A stretch of DNA of 13,800 nt from assembly GCA_014729375.1 (NCBI GenBank), contig WJKA01000397.1, positions 1 to 13,800 on the forward strand, given 5' to 3'. Positions 1-6,207 of the stretch are shown piece by piece; the stretch's first letter is position 1, and each line of letters starts with the position of its first letter. Under the pieces are notes generated by a model. That model was not told where the DNA came from. It was given only the letters and a program-made list of their open reading frames with translations, and made no database searches. The position numbers were made by a program, and so were the translations under genes. The DNA comes from Chitinivibrionales bacterium (lineage in GTDB: Bacteria > Fibrobacterota > Chitinivibrionia > Chitinivibrionales > WJKA01).

Positions 1-46
1 AGGCGGAAGAATAAAACCAGGACCTGCCCTGCAGGGACCGCACCGG

Positions 47-985
47 TTATGTATCGCCCGGATTATCAATTCCGGGCGTTTTTTTTACCGGTTTTCGGTC
101 AGGAAAACAGAGCTCCTGAAAATTACAGTACGAACAGAGAGACGGAGAGGGCGAAAGAGGAAAATTATCGATTGGCAACGGTGTGTTCCGATCACTCTCT
201 CTGCAATATGCTTTCATCTCCTGTGTCTGCCGGCGGACCGCAGCAAAAAAATCGTGCAAATCCTTATCTGTCAGTGCAAGCTCAAATTCTTCAAACTGTG
301 GATACAGATACACGATTTTTGGATAGATAGTATTCCACGGGATATGAAAATTGCTTGCTGCTGCCGCCGCGTAACCGATCAGTTGACTGGAATGCTTGGC
401 GGTATCTTTCTGCCCTGTTTTCCAGTCGAGTATATAAATATCGCCGTCAACAGGAAACAGAAAATCCATTTTGCAGTATGCCTTGAGGCCGTCCAGCCTC
501 GTTTCTCCATAGCCCGGCGGCTCAATCATCCAGTTTGTTTTGTTGGTCAACGCTTTCATGTATATCCAGGAGCATATCGGGCTTTGAAGAAAATTTTTCA
601 GGCAGGTATCGATTTTCTCGAAAACAAAAGGGAGCGATATTTTTTCCGTATGTCCGTAATAGATTTCAAGGAATGTCTTAGTTGAAAAATACTTTTCAGC
701 TTTACTACGCGCGTACGTGAAAAACCGGTCCTCATCAATGGATGTATCGCTTTTTTGCAGCCGCAGAAGAAATGCCTCGATAATATCATGGACCACATTC
801 CCGATTTCGAGCGCAGTGGATGTCATGGCTTTCAGTTGTTTGATTTTATACAGCGAAACATTTTCGGCGTACTTTGAGTAATACGTATAAAAATAACGTC
901 GCTTGCACGTGTCAAATGTTTCATATCGTGAAACAGACCAGCCGAGGACCGGAGTATAATCATAGATTTCGTATTTGAGCACCAT
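47..985 (-). CDS. PD-(D/E)XK nuclease, RecB/AddB/Cas4-like, with Fe-S cluster cysteines
   Basis: Predicted DNA nuclease of the RecB-family PD-(D/E)XK fold. Seen in the 312-residue protein: an N-terminal WSVSRYETFDTCKRRYFY motif (16-33) like the start of AddB/RecB nuclease domains; GNVVHDIIE (62-70) with the conserved His; the active-site core KMDFLF (Asp174) and ILDWKTG (Asp187, Lys189); and QLIGY (201-205). Cys27 with Cys284, Cys287 and Cys293 has the C-Xn-C-X2-C-X5-C pattern that binds a 4Fe-4S cluster in AddB and Cas4. There is no helicase domain and no cas gene nearby, so a standalone repair nuclease is more likely than Cas4. The start is uncertain: the frame stays open to a TTG at 1085-1087 (346 residues). 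The ATG at 983-985 is preferred because the fold begins 15 residues later, but neither start has a good Shine-Dalgarno sequence. A small zinc-ribbon gene lies upstream on the same strand. Confidence 0.85.
   Translation of the reverse strand: MVLKYEIYDYTPVLGWSVSRYETFDTCKRRYFYTYYSKYAENVSLYKIKQLKAMTSTALEIGNVVHDIIEAFLLRLQKSDTSIDEDRFFTYARSKAEKYFSTKTFLEIYYGHTEKISLPFVFEKIDTCLKNFLQSPICSWIYMKALTNKTNWMIEPPGYGETRLDGLKAYCKMDFLFPVDGDIYILDWKTGQKDTAKHSSQLIGYAAAAASNFHIPWNTIYPKIVYLYPQFEEFELALTDKDLHDFFAAVRRQTQEMKAYCRESDRNTPLPIDNFPLSPSPSLCSYCNFQELCFPDRKPVKKTPGIDNPGDT
55..86 (+). terminator. Rho-independent terminator of an off-window + strand gene
   Basis: An 8-bp perfect stem, CGCCCGGA (55-62) with TCCGGGCG (71-78), encloses an 8-nt loop and is followed at once by eight T (79-86). 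This is a textbook + strand intrinsic terminator. The reverse strand has no T tract after the stem, so it is not bidirectional. A + strand frame ends in TAA at 12-14, so a gene lying mostly left of the window may end there, about 40 bp before the hairpin; four codons are too few to annotate it. The element sits inside the last codons of the convergent nuclease gene. Confidence 0.85.
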
Positions 986-1212
986 ATCGTGTTTACTACA
1001 TGTTGAAGTTGAAAATTCCTCCGGGATGAAACGAAAAAAAACAGCGCTTTTTTCTCCAAACGGGGTGTATGTACCCGGAAAATACAACAGGGGAGCAGGA
1101 AAAAGGGTAATTAAGGAAGATTTTGCGATTACTGTGGTCTGGAACTTTACGGAACAGGCATTTATATATGGTACAGACAGCCGGTGGTCGGGCCGGGGTG
1201 CGGCTCCAGGGA

Positions 1213-1232
1213 GTCCGGCTGCATAACCGGAC
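1213..1232 (-). terminator. Hairpin after the zinc-ribbon gene, no T tract
   Basis: On the - strand, GTCCGG and CCGGAC pair, extended by a G-U and a T-A pair around a 4-nt loop. The hairpin starts 9 nt after the zinc-ribbon stop codon. No T run follows, so it may be a weak or factor-assisted terminator, or an mRNA 3'-end stabiliser between this gene and the nuclease gene downstream. The rest of the 986-1240 gap holds no gene I can support. Confidence 0.3.
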
Positions 1233-1240
1233 CCGGAATC

Positions 1241-1633
1241 TCACATTTTTTCTATGAATGCACGCGAGTCAAAGCATGTCTCGAGTTCAATTTTCAGATT
1301 GGTGATATCATCGTGCGATATCCCGCCTTGTGCAAATGACTGATGACATGCGGTAACCGGTTCAGGTTTTCTGGCAGGAAATGATCGCACCGGCTTCCGG
1401 TCCCCGCCGCGATTTATAATTTTCTGAAGAATATTGTATATAGTAGACTCATGACTGGCGGTCTCAATTTGAACAGCTTGCTGTTTTGTTAAGGGAAGAC
1501 ATTTCTTTTTATGATAGATAACCGGTTTGAGGCACGTGGGACAATTGAGGATAACAAGTGATGCATTGGTAGTCAGATAGATTTCACACATTGATTTACA
1601 TACAGGGCATTTTACCTGAAGGAAGTTGACCAT
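1241..1633 (-). CDS. Small zinc-ribbon protein of unknown function
   Basis: A 130-residue protein that I do not recognise as a named family. The N-terminus holds two CPxC knuckles, CPVC (9-12) and CPTC (31-34), with an extra Cys16, consistent with a zinc ribbon like those in small nucleic-acid-associated proteins. A basic, low-complexity middle (about 75-95) leads to a short C-terminal helix around DDITNLKIELETCFDSRAF (108-126). The start is well supported: GAGAGGG lies about 10 nt upstream of the ATG, and a near-consensus promoter lies upstream of that. It precedes the PD-(D/E)XK nuclease on the same strand with a gap of about 150-255 bp, so co-transcription is possible but not shown. Binding DNA, RNA or protein are all open possibilities. 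Confidence 0.75.
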   Translation of the reverse strand: MVNFLQVKCPVCKSMCEIYLTTNASLVILNCPTCLKPVIYHKKKCLPLTKQQAVQIETASHESTIYNILQKIINRGGDRKPVRSFPARKPEPVTACHQSFAQGGISHDDITNLKIELETCFDSRAFIEKM

Positions 1634-1656
1634 TTTGTTGCACCCTCTCTTCGTCG

Positions 1657-1695
1657 TTGTCGGTGATTGATGACCGATGGTATTTTAAGTAAATT
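1657..1695 (+). promoter_or_regulatory. Possible + strand promoter for the NFACT-R gene
   Basis: Two overlapping weak candidates face the NFACT-R gene: TTGTCG (1657-1662) with an 18-bp spacer and TATTTT (1681-1686), or TTGATG (1667-1672) with a 17-bp spacer and TAAATT (1690-1695). Each box matches consensus at about four of six positions. They lie next to the divergent zinc-ribbon promoter, so the two genes may share this control region. Confidence 0.3.
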
Positions 1696-1703
1696 ACTCC
1701 TAA

Positions 1704-1732
1704 ATTCTACCACCAGAAAGAATAAAAGTCAA
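1704..1732 (-). promoter_or_regulatory. Sigma-70-type promoter for the zinc-ribbon gene
   Basis: Reading the - strand, a -35 box TTGACT (1732-1727) and a -10 box TAGAAT (1709-1704) are separated by exactly 17 bp. Each matches consensus at five of six positions. The predicted transcript starts near 1697, giving a leader of about 64 nt before the zinc-ribbon ATG at 1633. Confidence 0.6.
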
Positions 1733-1760
1733 GGCAGTTTTTTCAGAAATTTTCCAGATC

Positions 1761-1766
1761 AGGGGA
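1761..1766 (+). promoter_or_regulatory. Ribosome binding site fixing the NFACT-R start
   Basis: AGGGGA lies 8 nt before the ATG at 1775. Upstream in-frame TTG (1667) and ATG (1670) codons have no comparable site and lie within the presumed promoter region, so the downstream ATG is chosen. Confidence 0.65.
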
Positions 1767-1774
1767 CGGAAAAC

Positions 1775-2668
1775 ATGGAGAACGCGACGGAGCATTCATA
1801 TGATGAAATCAGGCGGATAAAGCGGATTTGCAGCCGTGCTGTCAAACGTGAAATACGCAAATGCGAGAAGCAGAAAATCGAACGGCAGGAGAGCTGCAAC
1901 TGGTTGTTTTACAAGCAAATAGCCGATTCACTTCTTGCCCTTCCCGACAGCGGCAATAATGGAATTCCGGTGTTGCAGCTCGAAAATGTTCATACAGGCG
2001 ACACTGTCGAGGTTTCACTCAATCCCCGGCTTACGCTACGGAAAAATGCTGCATGGTATTATAAAAAATCACAGAAAGCAAAACGCGGCCACGATATCGC
2101 CTGCAGAAAAGTTGCCGAAACACAAGAGCGTATAACCCGCCTCAGTTCTTTTAAGACCGATATTGAAGAGGTGCTATATACCAGCGACTCGACTGATTCT
2201 GAAACGGTGCTGGAAAATATTACCGGCCGTGCCCGGGAGCTTGGTCTGGTCCCCGGAATACAGCAACAAAAAAAGAAACAGGAGGATGCCAGCACTCCTT
2301 TTTATCATTTTTATGATGAAAACTGGGACATATATGCAGGCAGAAATGCTAGGCAGAATGATGAGCTCACCACGCGGTTTGCCCGGCCCGCGGATATCTG
2401 GCTCCACGTAGCCGCCCACTCAGGATCACACGTACTTATCCGTCGTCCCAAAGGGACCTCATATCCGCCGGAGTATATTATCCGTAAAGCTGCAATGCTC
2501 GCTGTCTGGTATTCAAAAGCAAGACATACGTCATTTGCAGAAGTGCACGTTACCGAGGTGCGGTATATTCGCAAGCCGAGAAAAGCCCCGCCCGGTGAAG
2601 TCAGGATTTCCAATTATAAATCTGTACGGACCGAGCCGAAATCTCCAAAAGAGTTGTTTTCTCAGTGA
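1775..2668 (+). CDS. NFACT-R (DUF814) domain protein lacking the NFACT-N half
   Basis: A 297-residue protein related to the C-terminal part of RqcH/Rqc2/FbpA (NFACT family), which binds tRNA and the 50S subunit in ribosome-associated quality control. Seen: a basic helical N-terminus (10-45); the segment VSLNPRLTLRKNAAWYYKK (80-98), matching the NFACT middle region; a charged helical stretch to about 172; then NFACT-R with GRNARQND (189-196), DIWLHV (207-212), GSHVLI (217-222) and YSKAR (246-250). Complete RqcH proteins are roughly 550-600 residues and begin with NFACT-N and HhH domains; neither is present here, nor is there room upstream for them. The conserved Asp-Arg of NFACT-N needed for Ala tailing is therefore absent. 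The protein may bind ribosomes or tRNA without tailing, or act with a separately encoded NFACT-N. The cyclic-nucleotide-domain gene follows after 64 bp. Confidence 0.85.
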   Translation: MENATEHSYDEIRRIKRICSRAVKREIRKCEKQKIERQESCNWLFYKQIADSLLALPDSGNNGIPVLQLENVHTGDTVEVSLNPRLTLRKNAAWYYKKSQKAKRGHDIACRKVAETQERITRLSSFKTDIEEVLYTSDSTDSETVLENITGRARELGLVPGIQQQKKKQEDASTPFYHFYDENWDIYAGRNARQNDELTTRFARPADIWLHVAAHSGSHVLIRRPKGTSYPPEYIIRKAAMLAVWYSKARHTSFAEVHVTEVRYIRKPRKAPPGEVRISNYKSVRTEPKSPKELFSQ

Positions 2669-2719
2669 ATGCAGTGTACTATTATAAAAAATGCGTTCGT
2701 GCTATTCATGGGTTTTCCC

Positions 2720-2726
2720 GGAGAAG
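2720..2726 (+). promoter_or_regulatory. Ribosome binding site fixing the cNMP-domain gene start
   Basis: GGAGAAG lies 6 nt before the ATG at 2733. It excludes the earlier in-frame ATG at 2691, which would add 14 residues unrelated to the domain. Confidence 0.65.
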
Positions 2727-2732
2727 AAATTT

Positions 2733-3227
2733 ATGCCTAATGAAGAAAAAAAGCTGGTTGAGTATCAGGGCGGGGATATTGTCATACAGGAAGGCAAACT
2801 TGCTGAAGAGCTTTTTGTGCTGCTTAATGGGACACTCGAGGTTTCGGTCAAGGGAGTAAAAGTAGCGGAAATAAGCCGGAAAGGTTCCTATGTCGGAGAG
2901 ATCGCGTCCCTTCTTTCGCAGCGACGCATAGCAACGGTAAAAGCGCTCACTGCATCAAAATTCCTGGTAATTGACAATATGAACAGGTATTTTGAACAGA
3001 ACCCTTCTGCCGCACTCGGCATTGCTCAGGCCCTTGCGGCAAGAATAATGGAAATGAACGACAAAATTATCTATTATCAGAATGAAGTTGAAAACTGGGT
3101 TAAGCTTGGTGAAGAGGCGTTGAAAATGAAAGATCTCGGTCCGATCAGAGAGGCGCTTTCCGATATGCAGCGACTTCTCCTTGATGTAAAAGTGGACGGG
3201 AACAAAGGAAAAATGCCGGATAGTTGA
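2733..3227 (+). CDS. Small cyclic-nucleotide-binding (CAP_ED) domain protein
   Basis: A 164-residue protein with one cyclic-nucleotide-binding beta-roll and no effector domain. Seen: YQGGDIVIQEGKLAEELFVLL (11-31), the usual entry to the fold; GTLEVSV (33-39); and a phosphate-binding cassette GEIASLL (55-61) with RIATVKA (65-71), where Glu56 and Arg65 would contact ribose and phosphate. After about residue 90 the chain is helical and charged (109-153), possibly a coiled coil for dimerisation or partner binding. There is no helix-turn-helix of the CRP/FNR type, so it is probably not a DNA-binding regulator. It is likely co-transcribed with the NFACT-R gene, 64 bp upstream. The ligand (cAMP, cGMP or none) cannot be told from sequence. 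Confidence 0.85.
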   Translation: MPNEEKKLVEYQGGDIVIQEGKLAEELFVLLNGTLEVSVKGVKVAEISRKGSYVGEIASLLSQRRIATVKALTASKFLVIDNMNRYFEQNPSAALGIAQALAARIMEMNDKIIYYQNEVENWVKLGEEALKMKDLGPIREALSDMQRLLLDVKVDGNKGKMPDS

Positions 3228-3252
3228 TTTAGTTTTACTCACTGAACTATTT

Positions 3253-3258
3253 TACAAT
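3253..3258 (+). promoter_or_regulatory. Possible -10 box of the tRNA gene
   Basis: TACAAT (3253-3258) lies 22 bp before the tRNA and matches TATAAT at five of six positions. No convincing -35 box is found 16-18 bp upstream. The AT-rich gap 3228-3280 holds nothing else I can support. Confidence 0.3.
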
Positions 3259-3280
3259 GTTATTTAAAAACAGAATCTAC

Positions 3281-3357
<77 letters not shown>

Positions 3358-3364
3358 AATATCA

Positions 3365-3391
3365 CAAAGGCAGGGTTTTTCCCTGCCTTTG
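3365..3391 (+). terminator. Hairpin terminating the tRNA transcript
   Basis: A perfect 11-bp stem, CAAAGGCAGGG (3365-3375) with CCCTGCCTTTG (3381-3391), with a TTTTT loop, begins 8 nt after the tRNA CCA end. It is strong but lacks a long T tract after the stem. It may terminate transcription and mark the 3' processing limit. Confidence 0.65.
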
Positions 3392-3529
3392 CTATATGCC
3401 GCAGTCGGAAATGCAAAATCCGGACCAGGCTCACGATCGATACAATAATAATCCAGAACATGCGAATTTTCATATACAGGAGTTGTACATTCAAACGTGT
3501 ACAGAAACGGAAACATTCAGGTCTGCAGC

Positions 3530-3538
3530 AGGAGAGGG
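3530..3538 (+). promoter_or_regulatory. Ribosome binding site fixing the DUF1573 gene start
   Basis: AGGAGAGGG lies 4-8 nt before the ATG at 3543. The frame is open back to an ATG at 3396, but only the 3543 start places a signal peptide at the N-terminus. Confidence 0.7.
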
Positions 3539-3542
3539 TACT

Positions 3543-4238
3543 ATGCAGCGTTTTCCGGCAACAACAATAATAAGTATGGCAGTTTTCATCACTCAGGCGC
3601 ACGCCGGCCCGATAGTCCATGCGGAAACCACGGAATATTTCGCCGGTACTTTTCTCCAGGGACAGGTTGATACTATTTCGCACAGGTTTATTATGACAAA
3701 CCCCGGCGATGAGCCGTTATATATTCTCAAAGTCCATCCCGGATGCGGCTGCACAAAATTTGATGTTGATAAAAAGATCGGCCCGGGAGATACGGGCAGT
3801 ATTGTAATCAAGGTTGATGTTTCACAATTCAAGGGACTGGTCAAAAAAACCACGAGTGTGCTTACCGATGCCGATAATGAACAGCTTGTTCGTTTTGTTA
3901 TGAAAGCCAGGATCGAGCCGGTGATAACTCTTACTGATGAATTTATCAAATTCGGCCCGGCCGATTCACGCAAAACTGTTGGGATCACAACCAACAGGGA
4001 TAATTTCAGTGTCAATTCTGTTTATTACAAGGCCTATATTACCGGCTCAAAACACCTGGTCGCGTACTCGTTGACAAAAGACAGCGTTCAGGATGGGGAC
4101 GGTACAGTCAATTACACACTGAAACTTCGTATCCGGGAGCGTCCTCCGCAGACATCGCCGGGCAGCTTTATTATCTCCACGAATCATCCGCAAAAGAAAC
4201 GTGTTGAAGCCGGCGGTTTGATTGAAGTATCGCCGTAG
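3543..4238 (+). CDS. Exported DUF1573 domain protein
   Basis: A 231-residue secreted protein. Residues 1-21 form a signal peptide with a hydrophobic core and an AHA cleavage site before Gly22. The mature part begins with a DUF1573/HYDIN-like immunoglobulin fold: SHRFIMTNPGDEPLYILKV (46-64), the typical GCGCT motif (68-71 with preceding Gly) and PGDTGSIVIKVD (81-92), followed by a FKG...KKTTSVLTD strand pair (96-109). A second, more divergent beta-rich segment spans about 126-229. DUF1573 proteins are common extracytoplasmic proteins of unknown role; the paired cysteines (Cys68, Cys70) could bind metal or form a disulfide. It follows the tRNA hairpin, so it probably has its own promoter in 3392-3529, which I could not pick out. 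It converges on nadE with 13 bp between stops. Confidence 0.85.
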   Translation: MQRFPATTIISMAVFITQAHAGPIVHAETTEYFAGTFLQGQVDTISHRFIMTNPGDEPLYILKVHPGCGCTKFDVDKKIGPGDTGSIVIKVDVSQFKGLVKKTTSVLTDADNEQLVRFVMKARIEPVITLTDEFIKFGPADSRKTVGITTNRDNFSVNSVYYKAYITGSKHLVAYSLTKDSVQDGDGTVNYTLKLRIRERPPQTSPGSFIISTNHPQKKRVEAGGLIEVSP

Positions 4239-4251
4239 TTTTGCCGGCTTC
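4206..4251. repeat. Inverted repeat at the convergent DUF1573/nadE ends
   Basis: GAAGCCGGC (4206-4214) and GCCGGCTTC (4243-4251) are a perfect 9-bp inverted repeat with a 28-nt loop, straddling the DUF1573 stop and ending just before the nadE stop. A competing shorter stem CGGCG/CGCCG (4211-4215 with 4231-4235) is followed by TAGTTTT on the + strand. It could act as a weak bidirectional terminator. Confidence 0.35.
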
Positions 4252-5223
4252 TTATTCTATCGTGTGCGGCATTTCCCGAAGGTGTGCGGTTGCACGGTTT
4301 TTTAACGAAAAATCTTTATACGCACGAAGCCCTGCTTCAGGAGAAATGGCGATCGCGCCGGCAACGGTTTCTGCAGGAATTTCGTGCTCCCAGCCGTAGA
4401 GAAGGTAATCAAGCTTGTCGAATGGGATCCTGAAAAAAAATTCCTGGTCGCTGACCGGCAGGCTGAACGTATCCGGGCTTGGCCGGCGGTTGATAATCTC
4501 AGGAGGTACGCTCAGGTATTCTGCCAGTTGGTATATCTGTTTTTTATATAAATACGAAAGCGGCTCGATATCAGTGCCGCCGTCACCGTACTTACAGAAA
4601 TCGCCTAAAATGAATTCGGTGCGGTTGGTCGTACCCGCCACAACAAGGCTTCGACGTTCGGCTTCGGCATACAAATGAAGCATCCGTGCGCGGATTTTGA
4701 TGTTTGCAAATGATGTAATTGTCCTGAATTCGGCAAGATTCAGCCGTTTTTTTGCCAGCCCGCCGTTGGGGAGCTTTACCTGAAGGTTATAAAAATTGAT
4801 TGCATCCCGTTCAAGCAGGTCGACCGGAAGTGAAATGTTATATTTGTCACCCGGAGAATATTCCGGCACCAGGCTTTGTATGAATGAGTCGCGTTCCTCA
4901 TAGCTGAACACACTGGCGACCGTATCGGTTATGTCGACAATTTTATGCTCGATACCCATGGCTTCAGCATGCGCACAGGCAAATCGGCAGCTCACCGGAT
5001 TTGTCTCCTTTTCAGGCAGGACAAGGCCGACAACCTTATCTTTGCTGAGGGCGTGAACACAGACCGCAGCGATAACCGCAGAGTCAATGCCACCGCTCAG
5101 TCCGACAACAGCCCCTTTTCTTCGATATACCCGCGCTGTCTGCTCGATTATAAATTGAGAAAGCTTCTGTAGCTCCTTTTCCGGTGCTATTGTCAGGACA
5201 TCAGGATCAAATTTTGTTGCCAT
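4252..5223 (-). CDS. nadE: NAD+ synthetase, ammonia-type catalytic domain only
   Basis: Catalyses the last step of NAD synthesis: deamido-NAD + ATP + ammonia to NAD + AMP + PPi, in the cytosol. Seen in 323 residues: the PP-loop SGGIDSA (43-49) that binds ATP; DITDT (98-102); KIRARMLHLYAEA (176-188); VAGTTNRTEFILGDFCKYGDGGTDIEPLSYLYK (195-227 region), with the KYGDGGTD signature at 211-218; and RRPSPDTFSLPVSDQ (246-260). No N-terminal nitrilase domain is present, so ammonia is the expected donor unless a separate glutaminase supplies it. The protein is about 45 residues longer than the usual 275; the extra length lies at about 107-170, between DITDT and KIRAR. The start has AAGGAG 8 nt upstream of the ATG. 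Confidence 0.93.
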   Translation of the reverse strand: MATKFDPDVLTIAPEKELQKLSQFIIEQTARVYRRKGAVVGLSGGIDSAVIAAVCVHALSKDKVVGLVLPEKETNPVSCRFACAHAEAMGIEHKIVDITDTVASVFSYEERDSFIQSLVPEYSPGDKYNISLPVDLLERDAINFYNLQVKLPNGGLAKKRLNLAEFRTITSFANIKIRARMLHLYAEAERRSLVVAGTTNRTEFILGDFCKYGDGGTDIEPLSYLYKKQIYQLAEYLSVPPEIINRRPSPDTFSLPVSDQEFFFRIPFDKLDYLLYGWEHEIPAETVAGAIAISPEAGLRAYKDFSLKNRATAHLREMPHTIE

Positions 5224-5336
5224 CGGAATACTCCTTCAATTAAACCTGCATTTCGCATCCCCCCCGACTGCGGAGTTCAGATTAAAATAAGAATTACGCA
5301 GGCCGGAGAACAGGGGAGACACCACAAAACAACCAG

Positions 5337-5365
5337 AAAAGGCCCGCACATTGTGCACGGGCCTT
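5337..5365 (-). terminator. Terminator of the duplicated-domain gene
   Basis: On the - strand, AAGGCCCG pairs with CGGGCCTT (5365-5358 with 5346-5339), and the loop region can extend the stem with wobble pairs. The second arm ends in a short TTTT run (5340-5337). It lies about 24 nt after the stop of the 181-residue gene and separates it from nadE downstream. Confidence 0.65.
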
Positions 5366-5389
5366 AGGGAAAGTGAAAACTGTTTTTGA

Positions 5390-5935
5390 TTAAAACGGAA
5401 GCTTTTCTTCTGATGAAGATTTTTCTTCAACAACCGCAACTTCCGCAGTTTCTTCTTTTAAAACCTTTTCACTGTTCTTTTTCATATTATTTGCAGCATA
5501 AATCGATGCAAATAATGCTTTCTGAGCTTTCCAGGCATTCTCTTCAGAACGGAACTTAAGCCAGACTTTACTGTTTTTTTCATCGACCGTGTCGATTGTT
5601 ACAACAAAGGCGTGGGTCAGGTCGTTCTGAGGAGTTTTCAGTGAAAAAACATTGCTGAAAGAAAGAACGCTTTTTGCATCGATAGCGCTGCTGCCATACT
5701 TATAACAATTCGGCTTCAGCGTATTCAACATGGCGGCAAGCGCGTTTCTCGCTTTCTTTGCAGACTCCATGCTTTTGAAATGACAGTAGGAGGTCCCGCG
5801 ATGGTTCACTATTTTGAAATAATGCGTGGAACTGTATTTTCTTTTCTCCTCCGGTATTTCAGTGACCGGGCCTGCAAATGCAATTTGTGCTACCTGGTAG
5901 TTTTCAGATGCGGTTGTGAAGATTGCTGAGTTCAT
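5390..5935 (-). CDS. Unknown protein with two copies of one domain and an SSB-like acidic tail
   Basis: I do not recognise this 181-residue protein. It contains an internal duplication: THYFKIV...TSYCHFKSMESAKKARNALAAML (37-70) aligns with THAFVVTI...SKVWLKFRSEENAWKAQKALFASI (107-145), each being two beta-strands followed by a helix with a shared F(K/R)S..(E)xA.KA..AL pattern. Adding the preceding strands gives repeat units of about 60-65 residues (13-72 and 84-148). Residues 150-175 are a Lys/Glu-rich linker, and the chain ends EEKLPF, strongly resembling the acidic DDDIPF/DLPF tip by which SSB recruits replication and repair proteins. An OB fold is not apparent. There is no signal peptide or membrane segment. 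The start has AAGGAG 7 nt before the ATG, and a good hairpin follows the stop. It appears to be a single-gene unit with a long upstream region. A nucleic-acid-related role is a guess from the tail. Confidence 0.8.
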   Translation of the reverse strand: MNSAIFTTASENYQVAQIAFAGPVTEIPEEKRKYSSTHYFKIVNHRGTSYCHFKSMESAKKARNALAAMLNTLKPNCYKYGSSAIDAKSVLSFSNVFSLKTPQNDLTHAFVVTIDTVDEKNSKVWLKFRSEENAWKAQKALFASIYAANNMKKNSEKVLKEETAEVAVVEEKSSSEEKLPF

Positions 5936-6161
5936 GATTAACTCCTTGCTTTTTGATTATGAAAATAACTCAGTTTATACACGTGCCTTCTCAAAACATC
6001 CGAACCTGCATGCAATTCCCGGGATGGCCCGAAAGTGTTTGAAAAGACTTTTGAAGAAACCCGGCGGTTTTTTGTTTTGTTTTTCCGCTCAAGTTGCTTA
6101 CGGTGTCAAATTAAGCAAGCAGCATGCCAGGGTGTAAATGAGATAAATTAAACCCATGATA

Positions 6162-6175
6162 TTTAATTAATTAAA
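6162..6175. repeat. 14-bp perfect AT palindrome
   Basis: TTTAATTAATTAAA is self-complementary over 14 bp. All of it is A or T, so chance is plausible, but it lies next to a longer palindrome at 6181-6203. Confidence 0.35.
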
Positions 6176-6180
6176 GCTAT

Positions 6181-6203
6181 TATCTAATGTATTACATTAG
6201 ATA
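6181..6203. repeat. 23-bp perfect palindrome, candidate operator
   Basis: TATCTAATGT (6181-6190) and ACATTAGATA (6194-6203) are perfect 10-bp arms around ATT. The length, short spacer and intergenic position are typical of an operator for a dimeric regulator. As a - strand transcript it would also form a hairpin. It lies about 250 bp upstream of the 181-residue gene and 53 bp after the end of the glycosidase gene. Confidence 0.5.
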
Positions 6204-6207
6204 TAGG

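Noticed and set aside
49..330. 93-residue + strand frame at the left end
   Set aside because: It starts inside a terminator, lies antisense to the nuclease gene and shows no domain pattern or ribosome binding site.
47..985. Cas4 and a nearby CRISPR system
   Set aside because: The nuclease shares the Cas4/AddB cysteine pattern, but there is no repeat-spacer array and no cas1 or cas2 in the window.
1667..1774. Upstream starts (TTG 1667, ATG 1670) for the NFACT-R gene
   Set aside because: There is no ribosome binding site, they overlap the promoter region, and a strong AGGGGA site supports 1775.
2733..3227. CRP/FNR-type transcription factor
   Set aside because: The cyclic-nucleotide domain is followed by charged helices, not a helix-turn-helix.
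6101..6130. TTGACA on the - strand (about 6109-6104) as a -35 box for the 181-residue gene
   Set aside because: No acceptable -10 box follows at 16-18 bp on that strand.
5916..6137. 73-residue + strand frame in the gene-free region
   Set aside because: It overlaps the start of the - strand 181-residue gene, has no Shine-Dalgarno sequence and no recognisable composition.
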